DNA from: an uncultured Ruminococcus sp.
GTDB lineage: Bacteria > Bacillota > Clostridia > Oscillospirales > Ruminococcaceae
Assembly (NCBI GenBank): GCA_900556055.1
Contig: USNJ01000137.1
Location: forward strand, 1 to 5,530
Length of the DNA stretch: 5,530 nucleotides
Direction of reading: 5' to 3'
A program made the position numbers and the translations under genes. Below, one piece after another: positions 1 through 5,530 of this stretch; position 1 is the first letter of the stretch, and each line of letters starts with the position of its first letter. Below the pieces are notes generated by a model. That model was not told the DNA's origin and made no database searches. It saw nothing but the letters and a program-made list of their open reading frames with translations.

Positions 1-171
1 CTGCAGGCTACAAAAAACAGCGCCCAGATCGCAGGACTTTCCGATGTGGGCGAGATCAAACCGGGGATGAAGGCTGATCTGATTTTGGTGGATGGAGACC
101 CTGTGGCGGAACTGTCTGCCATGTATGTCCCACCGGTACAGGTGTGGAAAAACGGCATCGCCCGCAAATAA
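1..171 (+). CDS. Amidohydrolase family protein, C-terminal end (5' partial)
   Basis: The frame is open from base 1 and ends at TAA 169-171, giving the last 56 residues of a larger protein. The visible part contains GEIKPGMKADLILVDGDP followed by VWKNG. This is the typical closing segment of metal-dependent amidohydrolases (imidazolonepropionase-like and dipeptidase-like members), where the chain leaves the TIM barrel and returns to the small beta-sandwich with a 'KADLILVDGDP... V..VWKNG' pattern. The metal-binding histidines lie upstream of the window, so substrate and exact subfamily cannot be read. The stop is followed 18 bases later by the next start codon with its own AGGAG, so the two are probably co-transcribed. 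Pairing of an amidohydrolase with a RidA-type protein would fit handling of amide or enamine/imine metabolites, but that is inference. Leucines are mostly CTG and the DNA is GC-rich, as in the next gene. Confidence 0.85.
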   Translation: MQATKNSAQIAGLSDVGEIKPGMKADLILVDGDPVAELSAMYVPPVQVWKNGIARK

Positions 172-189
172 AAATAGGAGAAACGAACC

Positions 190-741
190 ATGAAAAGCGA
201 AACAAGACTGGAAGAACTGGGCTTGACATTGCCTGCGGCTCCTACGCCCATGGCCAATTATGTGACCTGCCGCCGGGTAGGAAACCTGCTGTTTTTCTCC
301 GGTGCTGGTCCCTTTGAGGGCGGTAAGCCCGTGGTGTTCGGCAAGGTGGGCGACGAACTGACCCAAGAACAGGGCTATGCCGCCGCACGGCTGACCGGCT
401 GCAAAAATATTCTGCCCTGCACCCGCGTGGATGCGCACACGGTGCGGCTGACCGGCTGGGACGCCCCGCTGCGCCTTGCAGCCGAGGTGCCGGAACACTG
501 CACTGCCGTGGGAATCCGCGCCCACGACCTGATGCCCTGCACACCGGGAGCGCAGAACGCGCTGCCGGTAAAGGCGGTTTCCAGCAGTGAAAATCCGTTT
601 GACTGGAATCTGATTTTTCTGGCACCCGACGGCACGACCCGCCTGTGGTGGAAGGTGAGCAAGGCAGCGCTGGGGGCTGCTGCACCCGCCGCGCCGCAGT
701 GCTTTGCCGCTGCGCCGGAAGGCATCATGCCGCTGGTATGA
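190..741 (+). CDS. Chimeric ORF: RidA/YjgF-like N-terminus joined to ModC-like C-terminal domain
   Basis: The ATG at 190 has TAGGAG at 175-180 and the 183-residue frame is intact. Residues 1-70 resemble the start of a RidA/YjgF/YER057c protein: ETRLEELGLTLP, then a NYV..RRVGNLLFFSGAGP strand pair and GKVGDELTQEQGYAAARLTG. RidA proteins (about 125-155 residues) hydrolyse reactive enamines/imines, but their conserved C-terminal half, including the arginine of the active site, is missing here. From about residue 66 the sequence instead resembles the C-terminal TOBE-like region of clostridial ModC-type molybdate ABC ATPases: ARLTGCKNI, then GIRAHDL, NPFDWNLIF, TTRLWWKV and a closing PEGIMPLV. No Walker A, LSGGQ or Walker B is present, so it cannot be a transporter ATPase. 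Both partners can share AARLTG (residues 65-70), the likely join. It is probably non-functional as either enzyme, and may be a deletion product or an assembly chimera. Family assignments are from pattern memory. Confidence 0.75.
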   Translation: MKSETRLEELGLTLPAAPTPMANYVTCRRVGNLLFFSGAGPFEGGKPVVFGKVGDELTQEQGYAAARLTGCKNILPCTRVDAHTVRLTGWDAPLRLAAEVPEHCTAVGIRAHDLMPCTPGAQNALPVKAVSSSENPFDWNLIFLAPDGTTRLWWKVSKAALGAAAPAAPQCFAAAPEGIMPLV

Positions 742-780
742 AAACTGCCCCTGCATGAATCGACAAAAAATAAGGCGATA

Positions 781-835
781 TTTTGTGTAACTTTACAAAA
801 CATGAAAAATGTGATGGTAAAGTTGTTGCAACTTT
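781..835. repeat. Nested inverted and direct repeats upstream of the glnQ-type promoter
   Basis: Several short repeats sit just before the -35 box. TTTTGT 781-786 mirrors ACAAAA 795-800. AACTTTAC 789-796 is the exact reverse complement of GTAAAGTT 817-824. AAAGTTG 819-825 mirrors CAACTTT 829-835, with GTTGCAAC 825-832 as a perfect 8-base palindrome. The words TTGTGTAACTTT (783-794) and TTGTTGCAACTTT (823-835) also form an imperfect direct repeat about 40 bases apart, near four helical turns. The placement suggests operator sites for a dimeric regulator of the promoter that follows. No known regulator motif is recognised. Confidence 0.45.
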
Positions 836-839
836 CAGA

Positions 840-868
840 TTGAAAGAAATAACAGAAAACGCTATACT
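840..868 (+). promoter_or_regulatory. Predicted sigma-A promoter for the GlnQ-type ATPase
   Basis: TTGAAA at 840-845 and TATACT at 863-868 are separated by 17 bases, a near-consensus housekeeping promoter. Transcription would begin around 874-876, about 107 bases before the GTG start at 982. No comparable promoter is visible between 920 and the start codon. Confidence 0.7.
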
Positions 869-883
869 TTAAGCATCAAAGGC

Positions 884-920
884 AAAGACGCTTCGCGAGA
901 GATCGCAAGGCGTCTTTTTT
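884..920 (+). terminator. Terminator-like hairpin in the glnQ leader (possible attenuator)
   Basis: AAAGACGC at 884-891 pairs perfectly with GCGTCTTT at 910-917. The stem continues inward with one wobble, one mismatch and GCG/CGC around a short AGAGAT loop, and the run of six T is at 915-920. This is a standard intrinsic terminator shape. It lies about 10 bases after the predicted transcription start, so transcripts from the promoter at 840-868 would be cut to about 45 nt unless they read through. It could instead end transcripts arriving from the upstream gene. Confidence 0.7.
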
Positions 921-965
921 GTTACCCTGCAAGGCAAGGCGGCCTTGAGGGAGAGATGAAACAGG

Positions 966-984
966 AAAAGGGGAATGCAACGTG
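966..984 (+). promoter_or_regulatory. Ribosome binding site and GTG start of the GlnQ-type gene
   Basis: AAAAGGGGAA at 966-975 is followed 8 bases after the last G by GTG 982-984. The protein then begins [12 protein letters not shown], the usual N-terminus of this ATPase family, so GTG is the real start. The ATG at 975-977 is out of frame. Confidence 0.75.
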
Positions 985-1701
985 ATCAAGCTGGAGCATG
1001 TGGAAAAATACTTCGGTGATCTGCATGTTTTGAAGGATGTCAACCTGGAAGTGGCCGAAGGCGAAAAGCTGGTGATCATCGGGCCGTCCGGTTCAGGCAG
1101 GTCCACCACGGTGCGCTGCATGAATTTTCTGGAAGAGCCCACCAGCGGCCATGTCTACATAGACGGGCAGGAGCTGACGGCCAAAAACAAGACCAAGCTT
1201 GTGCGCGAGACCACCAGCATGGTGTTCCAGCAGTTCAACCTTTTTCCCCATATGACGATCATGAAAAATCTCACGATCGCGCCTATGAAGCTTCTCGGAA
1301 AATCCAAGGAAGAGGCTGAAAAGCAAGCCTATACACTGCTTGAAAGAGTTGGTCTTGCAAACCGTGCGAATGCGTATCCGAGCCAGCTTTCCGGCGGACA
1401 GAAACAGCGCATCGCTATTGTGAGAGCGCTCTGTATGTCCCCTGACGTTATGCTGTTCGATGAACCGACTTCCGCTCTTGACCCTGAAATGGTCGGCGAG
1501 GTGCTGAATGTTATGCGTGACCTTGCAGAGGAAGGTATGACAATGGTTGTCGTTACTCATGAGATGGCATTTGCAAAGGAAGTCGCAACAAGAATAATGT
1601 TCATGGACGGAGGAAATATCCTCGAGGAAAATGAGCCTGAGGAGTTCTTCTCAAATCCTAAAAACGAACGTCTCAAAAGTTTTCTCAGCAAGGTGCTGTA
1701 A
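982..1701 (+). CDS. glnQ: GlnQ-type amino-acid ABC transporter ATP-binding protein (Walker A Lys to Arg; mosaic)
   Basis: At 239 residues this is full length for the polar amino-acid ABC ATPase family, which powers import of amino acids such as glutamine from the cytoplasmic face of a membrane permease. Landmarks in order: Walker [10 protein letters not shown] 34-42, Q-loop [12 protein letters not shown] 81-92, signature LSGGQ 136-140, Walker B VMLFDEP 156-162 with catalytic E161, D-loop SALD 164-167 and H-loop H193. Two departures stand out. Position 40 is Arg (AGG, 1099-1101) where the family has an almost invariant nucleotide-binding Lys. Position 147 is Val in IAIVRAL where IAIARAL is usual. 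Leucines 4-65 use CTG in six of seven cases, while from residue 73 onward only 4 of 18 are CTG and 14 are CTT/CTC, so the gene appears to be assembled from two sources. No permease or binding-protein gene accompanies it here. It has its own promoter and a strong terminator. ATPase activity is doubtful if R40 is real. Confidence 0.9.
   Translation: MIKLEHVEKYFGDLHVLKDVNLEVAEGEKLVIIGPSGSGRSTTVRCMNFLEEPTSGHVYIDGQELTAKNKTKLVRETTSMVFQQFNLFPHMTIMKNLTIAPMKLLGKSKEEAEKQAYTLLERVGLANRANAYPSQLSGGQKQRIAIVRALCMSPDVMLFDEPTSALDPEMVGEVLNVMRDLAEEGMTMVVVTHEMAFAKEVATRIMFMDGGNILEENEPEEFFSNPKNERLKSFLSKVL
1177..1290. other. Probable mosaic breakpoint inside the GlnQ-type gene
   Basis: Upstream of this interval the codons are GC-ending (CTG, GTG, ACC, GCC). 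Downstream they shift to CTT/CTC, GGA, GCA and ACA, matching the genes that follow up to 5530. The interval encodes residues 66-103, including the highly conserved [11 protein letters not shown] stretch, where two glnQ homologues would be most alike and could recombine or be mis-joined. The exact crossover cannot be placed by eye. Confidence 0.5.
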
Positions 1702-1705
1702 TTTT

Positions 1706-1743
1706 TCCGCATATGATCACAAAAGATCATATGCGGATTTTTT
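1706..1743 (+). terminator. Intrinsic terminator after the GlnQ-type gene
   Basis: TCCGCATATGATC at 1706-1718 and GATCATATGCGGA at 1725-1737 form a perfect 13-base-pair stem with a 6-base ACAAAA loop, followed directly by TTTTTT 1738-1743. It begins 5 bases after the TAA stop and should separate this gene from the next. Confidence 0.93.
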
Positions 1744-1785
1744 ATTACATTACGGTTACACATTATTACAATATATTAAATCTCC

Positions 1786-1813
1786 TTGAATTTTTTTCTT
1801 TGTATGCTATAAT
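1786..1813 (+). promoter_or_regulatory. Extended -10 sigma-A promoter for the YcdB/SLH protein gene
   Basis: TTGAAT at 1786-1791, a 16-base spacer and a perfect TATAAT at 1808-1813 preceded by TGC (an extended -10, TG at 1805-1806). Transcription would begin near 1820. AAAGGA at 1826-1831 then serves the ATG at 1844, with a somewhat long 12-base gap, so the 5' leader would be only about 25 bases. Confidence 0.8.
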
Positions 1814-1843
1814 GAAGAAAATTGCAAAGGATGGTGCTGACAA

Positions 1844-4018
1844 ATGAACAAAAAGATCTTAGCAGCAGCTGCCGCAGTACTTATGTTAGGCACATGCACG
1901 CTGCCTGTATATGCAGCAAAAACAGCTCCCGCATCTTATGTCTCGGAGGAAAACGGAAAAGATACGGAGGCTATGAAAAATGCGCTCACAGCTGTTAAAA
2001 AACGCTACGCTGTTCCCGCAGAATACACGGATTTCGACCACAGCGAATATAAAGGGATCTTCAATTTTACATGGACTGAACCCGACAGCGGAAACTATGT
2101 CACGATGGAAACTGACGGAAAATACATCACACATTTTTACCTGTCAGATATAAACAACAGCGTTCCCGTAAGATTCGGAAAGCTTTCCGACAGCGAACTG
2201 AAAGCATCTGCCGAAAAATATATCAAGGCATTGAACCCTGACCTTCCCTACGGGATATCACTTGAAATATCAAGCAGGGGCATTTCCGCAGCAGGCGTAA
2301 CCATGTCATTTTCGCTTACTTCAAACGGCATTGCTCTGAACGGATATTCAGGACATATCACCGTTGACCGCGATACGGGAAAGCTTTATGTGCTGGACAT
2401 GGACGGCAGCTTCGACAGGAAACCCGATCTTGTATCCCCTTCAAACAGAAAAACAGACGCAGAGCTTGACGGCATAATCAAGTCAAATATGCAGCTTGAA
2501 CCTTACTATGGCTATATCTATGACGGTGACAAAATATACGGAAAGCTCTATTACGATGTTTCATTCAAGAGCGATGTTTCACAGCTTGATGCATTCACAG
2601 GCAAAAAGCCGACGATAGAAAGCGACAAGAAGAAATACGGCATTTACGGCGATAACAGCAAGCTTACAGACGGAGATTTTGATTTCAGCGATGATGTTGA
2701 ATATGAAACCACTGCCGCTGCGGATATGAACGGCTTTTTCACAGATGAAGAGCTTACCGCACTCGAGCTGGATAAAACTCTTATCCAAAAGGGCGATATC
2801 AGCAAATATCTCAAAGATGATAAGGTCATAGTTTTCGACAAAGACCTGAAACTGACAAAAGCAGATATTGAAAAATATTACCTTAACAGCGGTGCAAAGA
2901 TCGACTGCTGGAATGCGGAATTCACTGCCGAAAGAAAAGGATCGACCGTAACACTTGATGTTCTTTTGGACGCACGTTCCGGAAAGATCATCGAATTTAC
3001 AAAAGACATTTCATATGATCATAACGTAACATATCAGCCGCTTTCCGTCAGCGACGGCGAGAAGCTTGCTGAAAATGCAGCAAAGCATTTTGCGGGAAAT
3101 GATTTTGCAACATTCAAGCTTACCGAAAAGCCCGAAGGAGACACATTCAAAGGCTCAGCGGATTATGTTTATTCAAGATATGTAAACGGCATAAAGGTCG
3201 CAGGCGACACTATAACCGTTACTGTACGTTCAAACAAGTCGGTATTCTCATATTCGGGAGATTATCAGGCTGAAGGAAAGGTTGAATTTGAGGATGCATC
3301 TGCGCTTATCTCAGCCGATAAAGCCAAGGAATTTGCGATCACAAATAATCTGCCCGAAACAAAATATTACTGGTTCTTCGACAGGGATAACAAGATCCAC
3401 AGCTATATTATCCGCACATACAATACTGATTTTATAATCAACGGCACAACTGGCGCAGTAGTTTCAAGCTTTTGGTACATAACAAACGAAACAAGGCTTA
3501 CTGCGGATTACCCGGACATTAAGAATACGGAAACCGAAAAATATGTGAAGAAGCTGGCTGATTACGGCATTTTCATCAGCAATTCTTCTTCGTTTGAACC
3601 TGACAAATCTATCAGCGAAAAAGACTTTTCAAGACTGCTCTCCGATATTTCATACGGACCTGTTTACTATTATTCGGACGGAACTGCGGAGTTTCCGGCA
3701 GAAGCTGATCTGCCCGACGGCATAAATCCTACCGATGATCCCGCATCAAACAGATTTATCGCAAAATGCTATGTCGAAACACTGACAAACTATTCCGGTC
3801 TGAACGAGCTGAACGGCATTTTCAAGCAGCCGTTCACGGACATTCCCGAGACTGACCCTGACTGCGGATATATCGCAGTTGCAAAGGCACTCGGATATGC
3901 AAACGGCAAGGACGGAAAATTCGATCCCGACAGAACATACACAAGAGCGGAAGCTGCAAAGCTCATCTATGACTATCTTTCCTCCGACGGCGGAAACGGC
4001 GCAGTTATCCCCCTCTGA
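1844..4018 (+). CDS. Secreted YcdB/YcdC-repeat protein with C-terminal SLH domains
   Basis: The 724-residue product begins with a clear Sec signal peptide: MNKK, a hydrophobic core at about 5-22 and a VYA-A cleavage site near residue 24. The mature protein is rich in Asp, Lys and Tyr. Two PepSY-like YcdB/YcdC blocks can be seen. The first is at about 40-190, ending in NGYSGHITVDRDTGKLYVLD; the second is at about 395-545, with RYVNGIKVAGDTITVTV and later IINGTTGAVVSSFW. The linker at about 255-350 is acidic and probably partly disordered. The C-terminus has S-layer homology repeats: a degenerate one at about 556-602 (YPDI, LADYGIF, FEPDKSISEKDF) and a well-kept one at about 664-712 (FTDIPETD, YIAVAKALGYANG, KFDPDRTYTRAEAAKLIYDYL). 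SLH domains usually bind pyruvylated secondary cell-wall polymers, so a non-covalent cell-wall location is expected. The role of the YcdB repeats is not established; PepSY-like folds are often linked to protease inhibition. The gene is monocistronic between two terminators. Confidence 0.9.
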   Translation: MNKKILAAAAAVLMLGTCTLPVYAAKTAPASYVSEENGKDTEAMKNALTAVKKRYAVPAEYTDFDHSEYKGIFNFTWTEPDSGNYVTMETDGKYITHFYLSDINNSVPVRFGKLSDSELKASAEKYIKALNPDLPYGISLEISSRGISAAGVTMSFSLTSNGIALNGYSGHITVDRDTGKLYVLDMDGSFDRKPDLVSPSNRKTDAELDGIIKSNMQLEPYYGYIYDGDKIYGKLYYDVSFKSDVSQLDAFTGKKPTIESDKKKYGIYGDNSKLTDGDFDFSDDVEYETTAAADMNGFFTDEELTALELDKTLIQKGDISKYLKDDKVIVFDKDLKLTKADIEKYYLNSGAKIDCWNAEFTAERKGSTVTLDVLLDARSGKIIEFTKDISYDHNVTYQPLSVSDGEKLAENAAKHFAGNDFATFKLTEKPEGDTFKGSADYVYSRYVNGIKVAGDTITVTVRSNKSVFSYSGDYQAEGKVEFEDASALISADKAKEFAITNNLPETKYYWFFDRDNKIHSYIIRTYNTDFIINGTTGAVVSSFWYITNETRLTADYPDIKNTETEKYVKKLADYGIFISNSSSFEPDKSISEKDFSRLLSDISYGPVYYYSDGTAEFPAEADLPDGINPTDDPASNRFIAKCYVETLTNYSGLNELNGIFKQPFTDIPETDPDCGYIAVAKALGYANGKDGKFDPDRTYTRAEAAKLIYDYLSSDGGNGAVIPL

Positions 4019-4040
4019 TATAACAGAATAAATGATTTTT

Positions 4041-4074
4041 CGGCTCTGCTATTTTTGCGGAGCCGTTTTTTTTT
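4041..4074 (+). terminator. Intrinsic terminator after the YcdB/SLH gene
   Basis: CGGCTCTGC at 4041-4049 pairs with GCGGAGCCG at 4057-4065 (nine pairs including one G-T wobble), with a 7-base AT-rich loop and nine T at 4066-4074. It lies 22 bases after the TGA stop. Confidence 0.92.
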
Positions 4075-4078
4075 GCCC

Positions 4079-4107
4079 TTGTTTTTTCATCTGATATGTT
4101 GTATAAT
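4079..4107 (+). promoter_or_regulatory. Predicted sigma-A promoter of the MoxR-DUF58 operon
   Basis: TTGTTT at 4079-4084, a 17-base spacer and a perfect TATAAT at 4102-4107. The -35 box begins only 5 bases after the T-run of the preceding terminator, a very compact boundary. The leader would be about 25 bases and carries AAAGGAG at 4124-4130, 8 bases before the ATG at 4139. Confidence 0.75.
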
Positions 4108-4138
4108 AAAAATAATTATATAAAAAGGAGCTGCCGAC

Positions 4139-5083
4139 ATGGATATCAAATCGCTTTCGGATCGTTTAAAAGCAAATATATGCAAGGTTATAACAGGCAA
4201 GGACGAGGTCATAGAAAAGATCATTATCGCTGCTCTATGCTCGGGACATGTTCTTCTCGAAGATATCCCGGGAACGGGAAAAACGACAGCCGCCAAAGCT
4301 CTTGCCAAGTCGATAGACTGTGAATTCAAACGTGTCCAGTTCACTCCCGACCTGCTCCCGTCCGATGTTACGGGAATAAATTTCTACGACAGAAGTGACA
4401 ATACATTCAAGTTCAGGAAGGGTGCCGTCTTTACAAATATCCTGCTGGCAGACGAAATAAACCGTGCCGCTCCGCGTACACAGTCGGGACTTCTCGAATG
4501 TATGGAAGAACGACAGGCCACGGTTGACGGAAAAATGTACCCGCTCCCCTCGCCGTTCATGGTCATCGCAACGCAAAATCCTATCGAAACTCAGGGAACA
4601 TTCCCACTGCCCGAAGCACAGCTCGACCGTTTTCTTATGCGCCTTTCAATGGGATATCCAAGCCGTGAAAATGAGCTTTCGCTTATGGAGGGACACGCTG
4701 TCAGCTCACCGCTTGATACGCTTGGATCTGTCGCATCTGCCGAGGATCTTTCCGCCGCACAGCAGGAGGTGCGTTCTGTCAGAGTGAGCGATGCCGTAAG
4801 GGGATATATCCTCGATATATGCACAGCAACAAGAAACGACAGGAATATCAGGCTCGGAGTCAGCCCAAGAGGAACACTCGCACTTTTCCATGCCGCACAG
4901 GCACAGGCAGCAGTCAACGGAAGGGATTATGTGACACCCGATGACGTAAAGAAGATCGCACCCGATGTAATTGCACACAGAATAATACCTAAAACATCGG
5001 CAGCGCTGCGTGACGGCGTATCTGCGGCTCAGAAAGAAACTGCCGCAAGAATAACCGAAAGCATAGCCGTACCGATCGAATAA
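4139..5083 (+). CDS. MoxR-family AAA+ ATPase
   Basis: This is a 314-residue protein of typical MoxR length. Landmarks in order: GHVLLEDIPGTGKTTAAKALA at about 36-56 with Walker A PGTGKTT 44-50, FTPDLLPSDVTG 68-79, GAVFTNILLADEINRA at 95-110 with Walker B LLADEIN, TQSGLLECMEERQATVDG 114-131, sensor 1 ATQNP 144-148, PEAQLDRF 158-165 with the arginine-finger region, and sensor 2 GVSPRGT 240-246. All catalytic residues are present. MoxR proteins form hexameric chaperone-like ATPases in the cytoplasm, usually paired with DUF58 and VWA-domain proteins, and are thought to remodel or mature partner proteins, including metal-cofactor enzymes and envelope proteins. A DUF58 gene begins 11 bases after its stop, which supports this pairing. 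The exact client is unknown. The start is fixed by AAAGGAG 8 bases upstream. Codon use (CTT/CTC, GGA, GCA) matches the YcdB/SLH gene. Confidence 0.95.
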   Translation: MDIKSLSDRLKANICKVITGKDEVIEKIIIAALCSGHVLLEDIPGTGKTTAAKALAKSIDCEFKRVQFTPDLLPSDVTGINFYDRSDNTFKFRKGAVFTNILLADEINRAAPRTQSGLLECMEERQATVDGKMYPLPSPFMVIATQNPIETQGTFPLPEAQLDRFLMRLSMGYPSRENELSLMEGHAVSSPLDTLGSVASAEDLSAAQQEVRSVRVSDAVRGYILDICTATRNDRNIRLGVSPRGTLALFHAAQAQAAVNGRDYVTPDDVKKIAPDVIAHRIIPKTSAALRDGVSAAQKETAARITESIAVPIE

Positions 5084-5097
5084 GGAGCGCTCATATG
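5082..5097 (+). promoter_or_regulatory. Ribosome binding site overlapping the MoxR stop codon
   Basis: AAGGAG at 5082-5087 shares its two A with the TAA stop of the MoxR gene (5081-5083) and lies 7 bases before the ATG at 5095. This arrangement suggests translational coupling of the two genes. Confidence 0.75.
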
Positions 5098-5530
5098 GAA
5101 TTTCTCGCACTTCTTGTGATAATTGCGGTGATATTTTTTGCCGAGCACATTATCTACCTTAAATACGGCATGACAAAGATCGAATATAAATGTTCATTCA
5201 GCACTGATGAAGCGTATGAGGGTGACGAGATCGAATTTATCGAGGAAATATCAAATGCAAAGCTGCTTCCCGTCTGCTGGCTGAAATCCGAACTCACTTC
5301 ATCAAAATGGCTGGATATGGCAGAGCTTGAATCCGTTGTAACAGGAAATACACGGTTCATATCCAGCATATTCATGCTCAGAAGCTACCATAAGATATGC
5401 CGCAGATGGAAGGTAAAATGCCTGAAAAGAGGAGTATTTTCTATCGAAAAAACAACTCTTGTCGCAAGCGATCTGTTCGGAACGGAAACACTGTCCATGC
5501 CCGTAAAGCTCGATGCCTTTGTGCGTGTAC
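5095..5530 (+). CDS. DUF58 domain protein, N-terminal part (3' partial)
   Basis: The frame is open from ATG 5095 to the window end, giving 145 residues. Residues 3-22 (FLALLVIIAVIFFAEHIIYL) form one hydrophobic membrane segment. A beta-rich stretch follows: YKCSFSTDEAYEGDEIEFIEEISNAKLLPVCWLK, the 'EGDE...E..N...LP..WL' pattern of DUF58 N-terminal regions. Then comes KCLKRGVFSIEKTTLVASDLFGTE, which matches the DUF58 'KRG.y.l....l...DpFGl' signature. The central DUF58 core and any VWA-like domain lie beyond the window. DUF58 proteins are membrane-anchored and are regularly encoded directly after a MoxR ATPase, as here. Their biochemical role is not established, but a function as partner or client adaptor of the MoxR hexamer at the membrane is a common proposal. 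An operon with the preceding gene is very likely. Further members such as transglutaminase-like or VWA proteins often follow and may lie downstream. Confidence 0.9.
   Translation, partial: MEFLALLVIIAVIFFAEHIIYLKYGMTKIEYKCSFSTDEAYEGDEIEFIEEISNAKLLPVCWLKSELTSSKWLDMAELESVVTGNTRFISSIFMLRSYHKICRRWKVKCLKRGVFSIEKTTLVASDLFGTETLSMPVKLDAFVRV

Noticed and set aside
242..803. Long antisense open frames (242-685 and 375-803, minus strand)
   Set aside because: They lie opposite the 190-741 gene, have no ribosome binding site, and their translations are Arg/Ser/Cys-rich low-complexity sequence typical of shadows in GC-rich DNA.
802..843. A 13-codon plus-strand ORF (MKNVMVKLLQLSD) as a leader peptide
   Set aside because: It has no ribosome binding site, overlaps the inverted repeats and -35 box, and ends before the predicted transcription start, so it would not be on the glnQ transcript.
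875..981. Riboswitch or T-box in the glnQ leader
   Set aside because: The leader is only about 107 bases, and I see no T-box sequence, no specifier stem and no known aptamer core; only the terminator-like hairpin can be supported.
1093..1560. Antisense open frame opposite the GlnQ-type gene
   Set aside because: It has no start signal, and the sense strand encodes a full ABC ATPase with all ordered motifs.
4096..4323. Plus-strand open frame overlapping the start of the MoxR gene
   Set aside because: It starts inside the predicted -10 region of the promoter and runs out of frame with the well-supported MoxR protein; its sequence matches no pattern I know.
1..5530. tRNA or rRNA genes, CRISPR arrays, insertion sequences or phage genes
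   Set aside because: No tRNA-like cloverleaf, regular spaced repeats, transposase motif or terminal inverted repeats were seen anywhere in the window.

Overview
The window looks like DNA from anaerobic gut-type Bacillota (Oscillospiraceae/Ruminococcaceae grade), judged from protein families, strong AGGAG-type ribosome binding sites, TTGAAA/TATAAT promoters and hairpin-plus-T terminators. It has two compositional halves. Bases 1 to about 1200 are GC-rich and use CTG for most leucines, in the manner of Faecalibacterium or Subdoligranulum. From about 1290 to the end the DNA is more AT-rich and uses CTT/CTC, as in Ruminococcus. The genus names are inference from style and memory, not from a search.

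Layout, all on the + strand: (1) the last 56 codons of an amidohydrolase-family enzyme; (2) an open frame at 190-741 whose first ~70 residues are a RidA/YjgF-type N-terminus and whose remaining ~115 residues look like the C-terminal domain of the molybdate importer ATPase ModC, joined at a short AARLTG sequence; (3) a 240-base intergenic region with nested inverted repeats, a consensus promoter and a terminator-like hairpin just after the predicted start of transcription; (4) a GlnQ-type amino-acid ABC transporter ATPase (GTG start) with Arg in place of the Walker A Lys and a codon-usage switch inside the gene; (5) a strong terminator, then a well-formed promoter; (6) a secreted 724-residue protein with YcdB/YcdC (PepSY-like) repeats and C-terminal SLH domains; (7) another terminator followed at once by a promoter; (8) a MoxR-family AAA+ ATPase and, 11 bases later, the start of a DUF58 protein that runs off the window.

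The right half reads as ordinary, well-insulated transcription units: a monocistronic cell-surface protein and a MoxR-DUF58 operon, a pair thought to act in chaperone-assisted assembly or maturation of envelope or metal-dependent proteins. The left half is the odd part. Two genes look like composites, each joined inside a sequence both parents would share. Either this is real recombination/deletion or, at least as likely, the window comes from a chimeric metagenomic contig. I did not find a convincing new multi-gene system. The RidA::ModC fusion, the mosaic GlnQ with the Walker A substitution, and the promoter-hairpin leader are the things to check.
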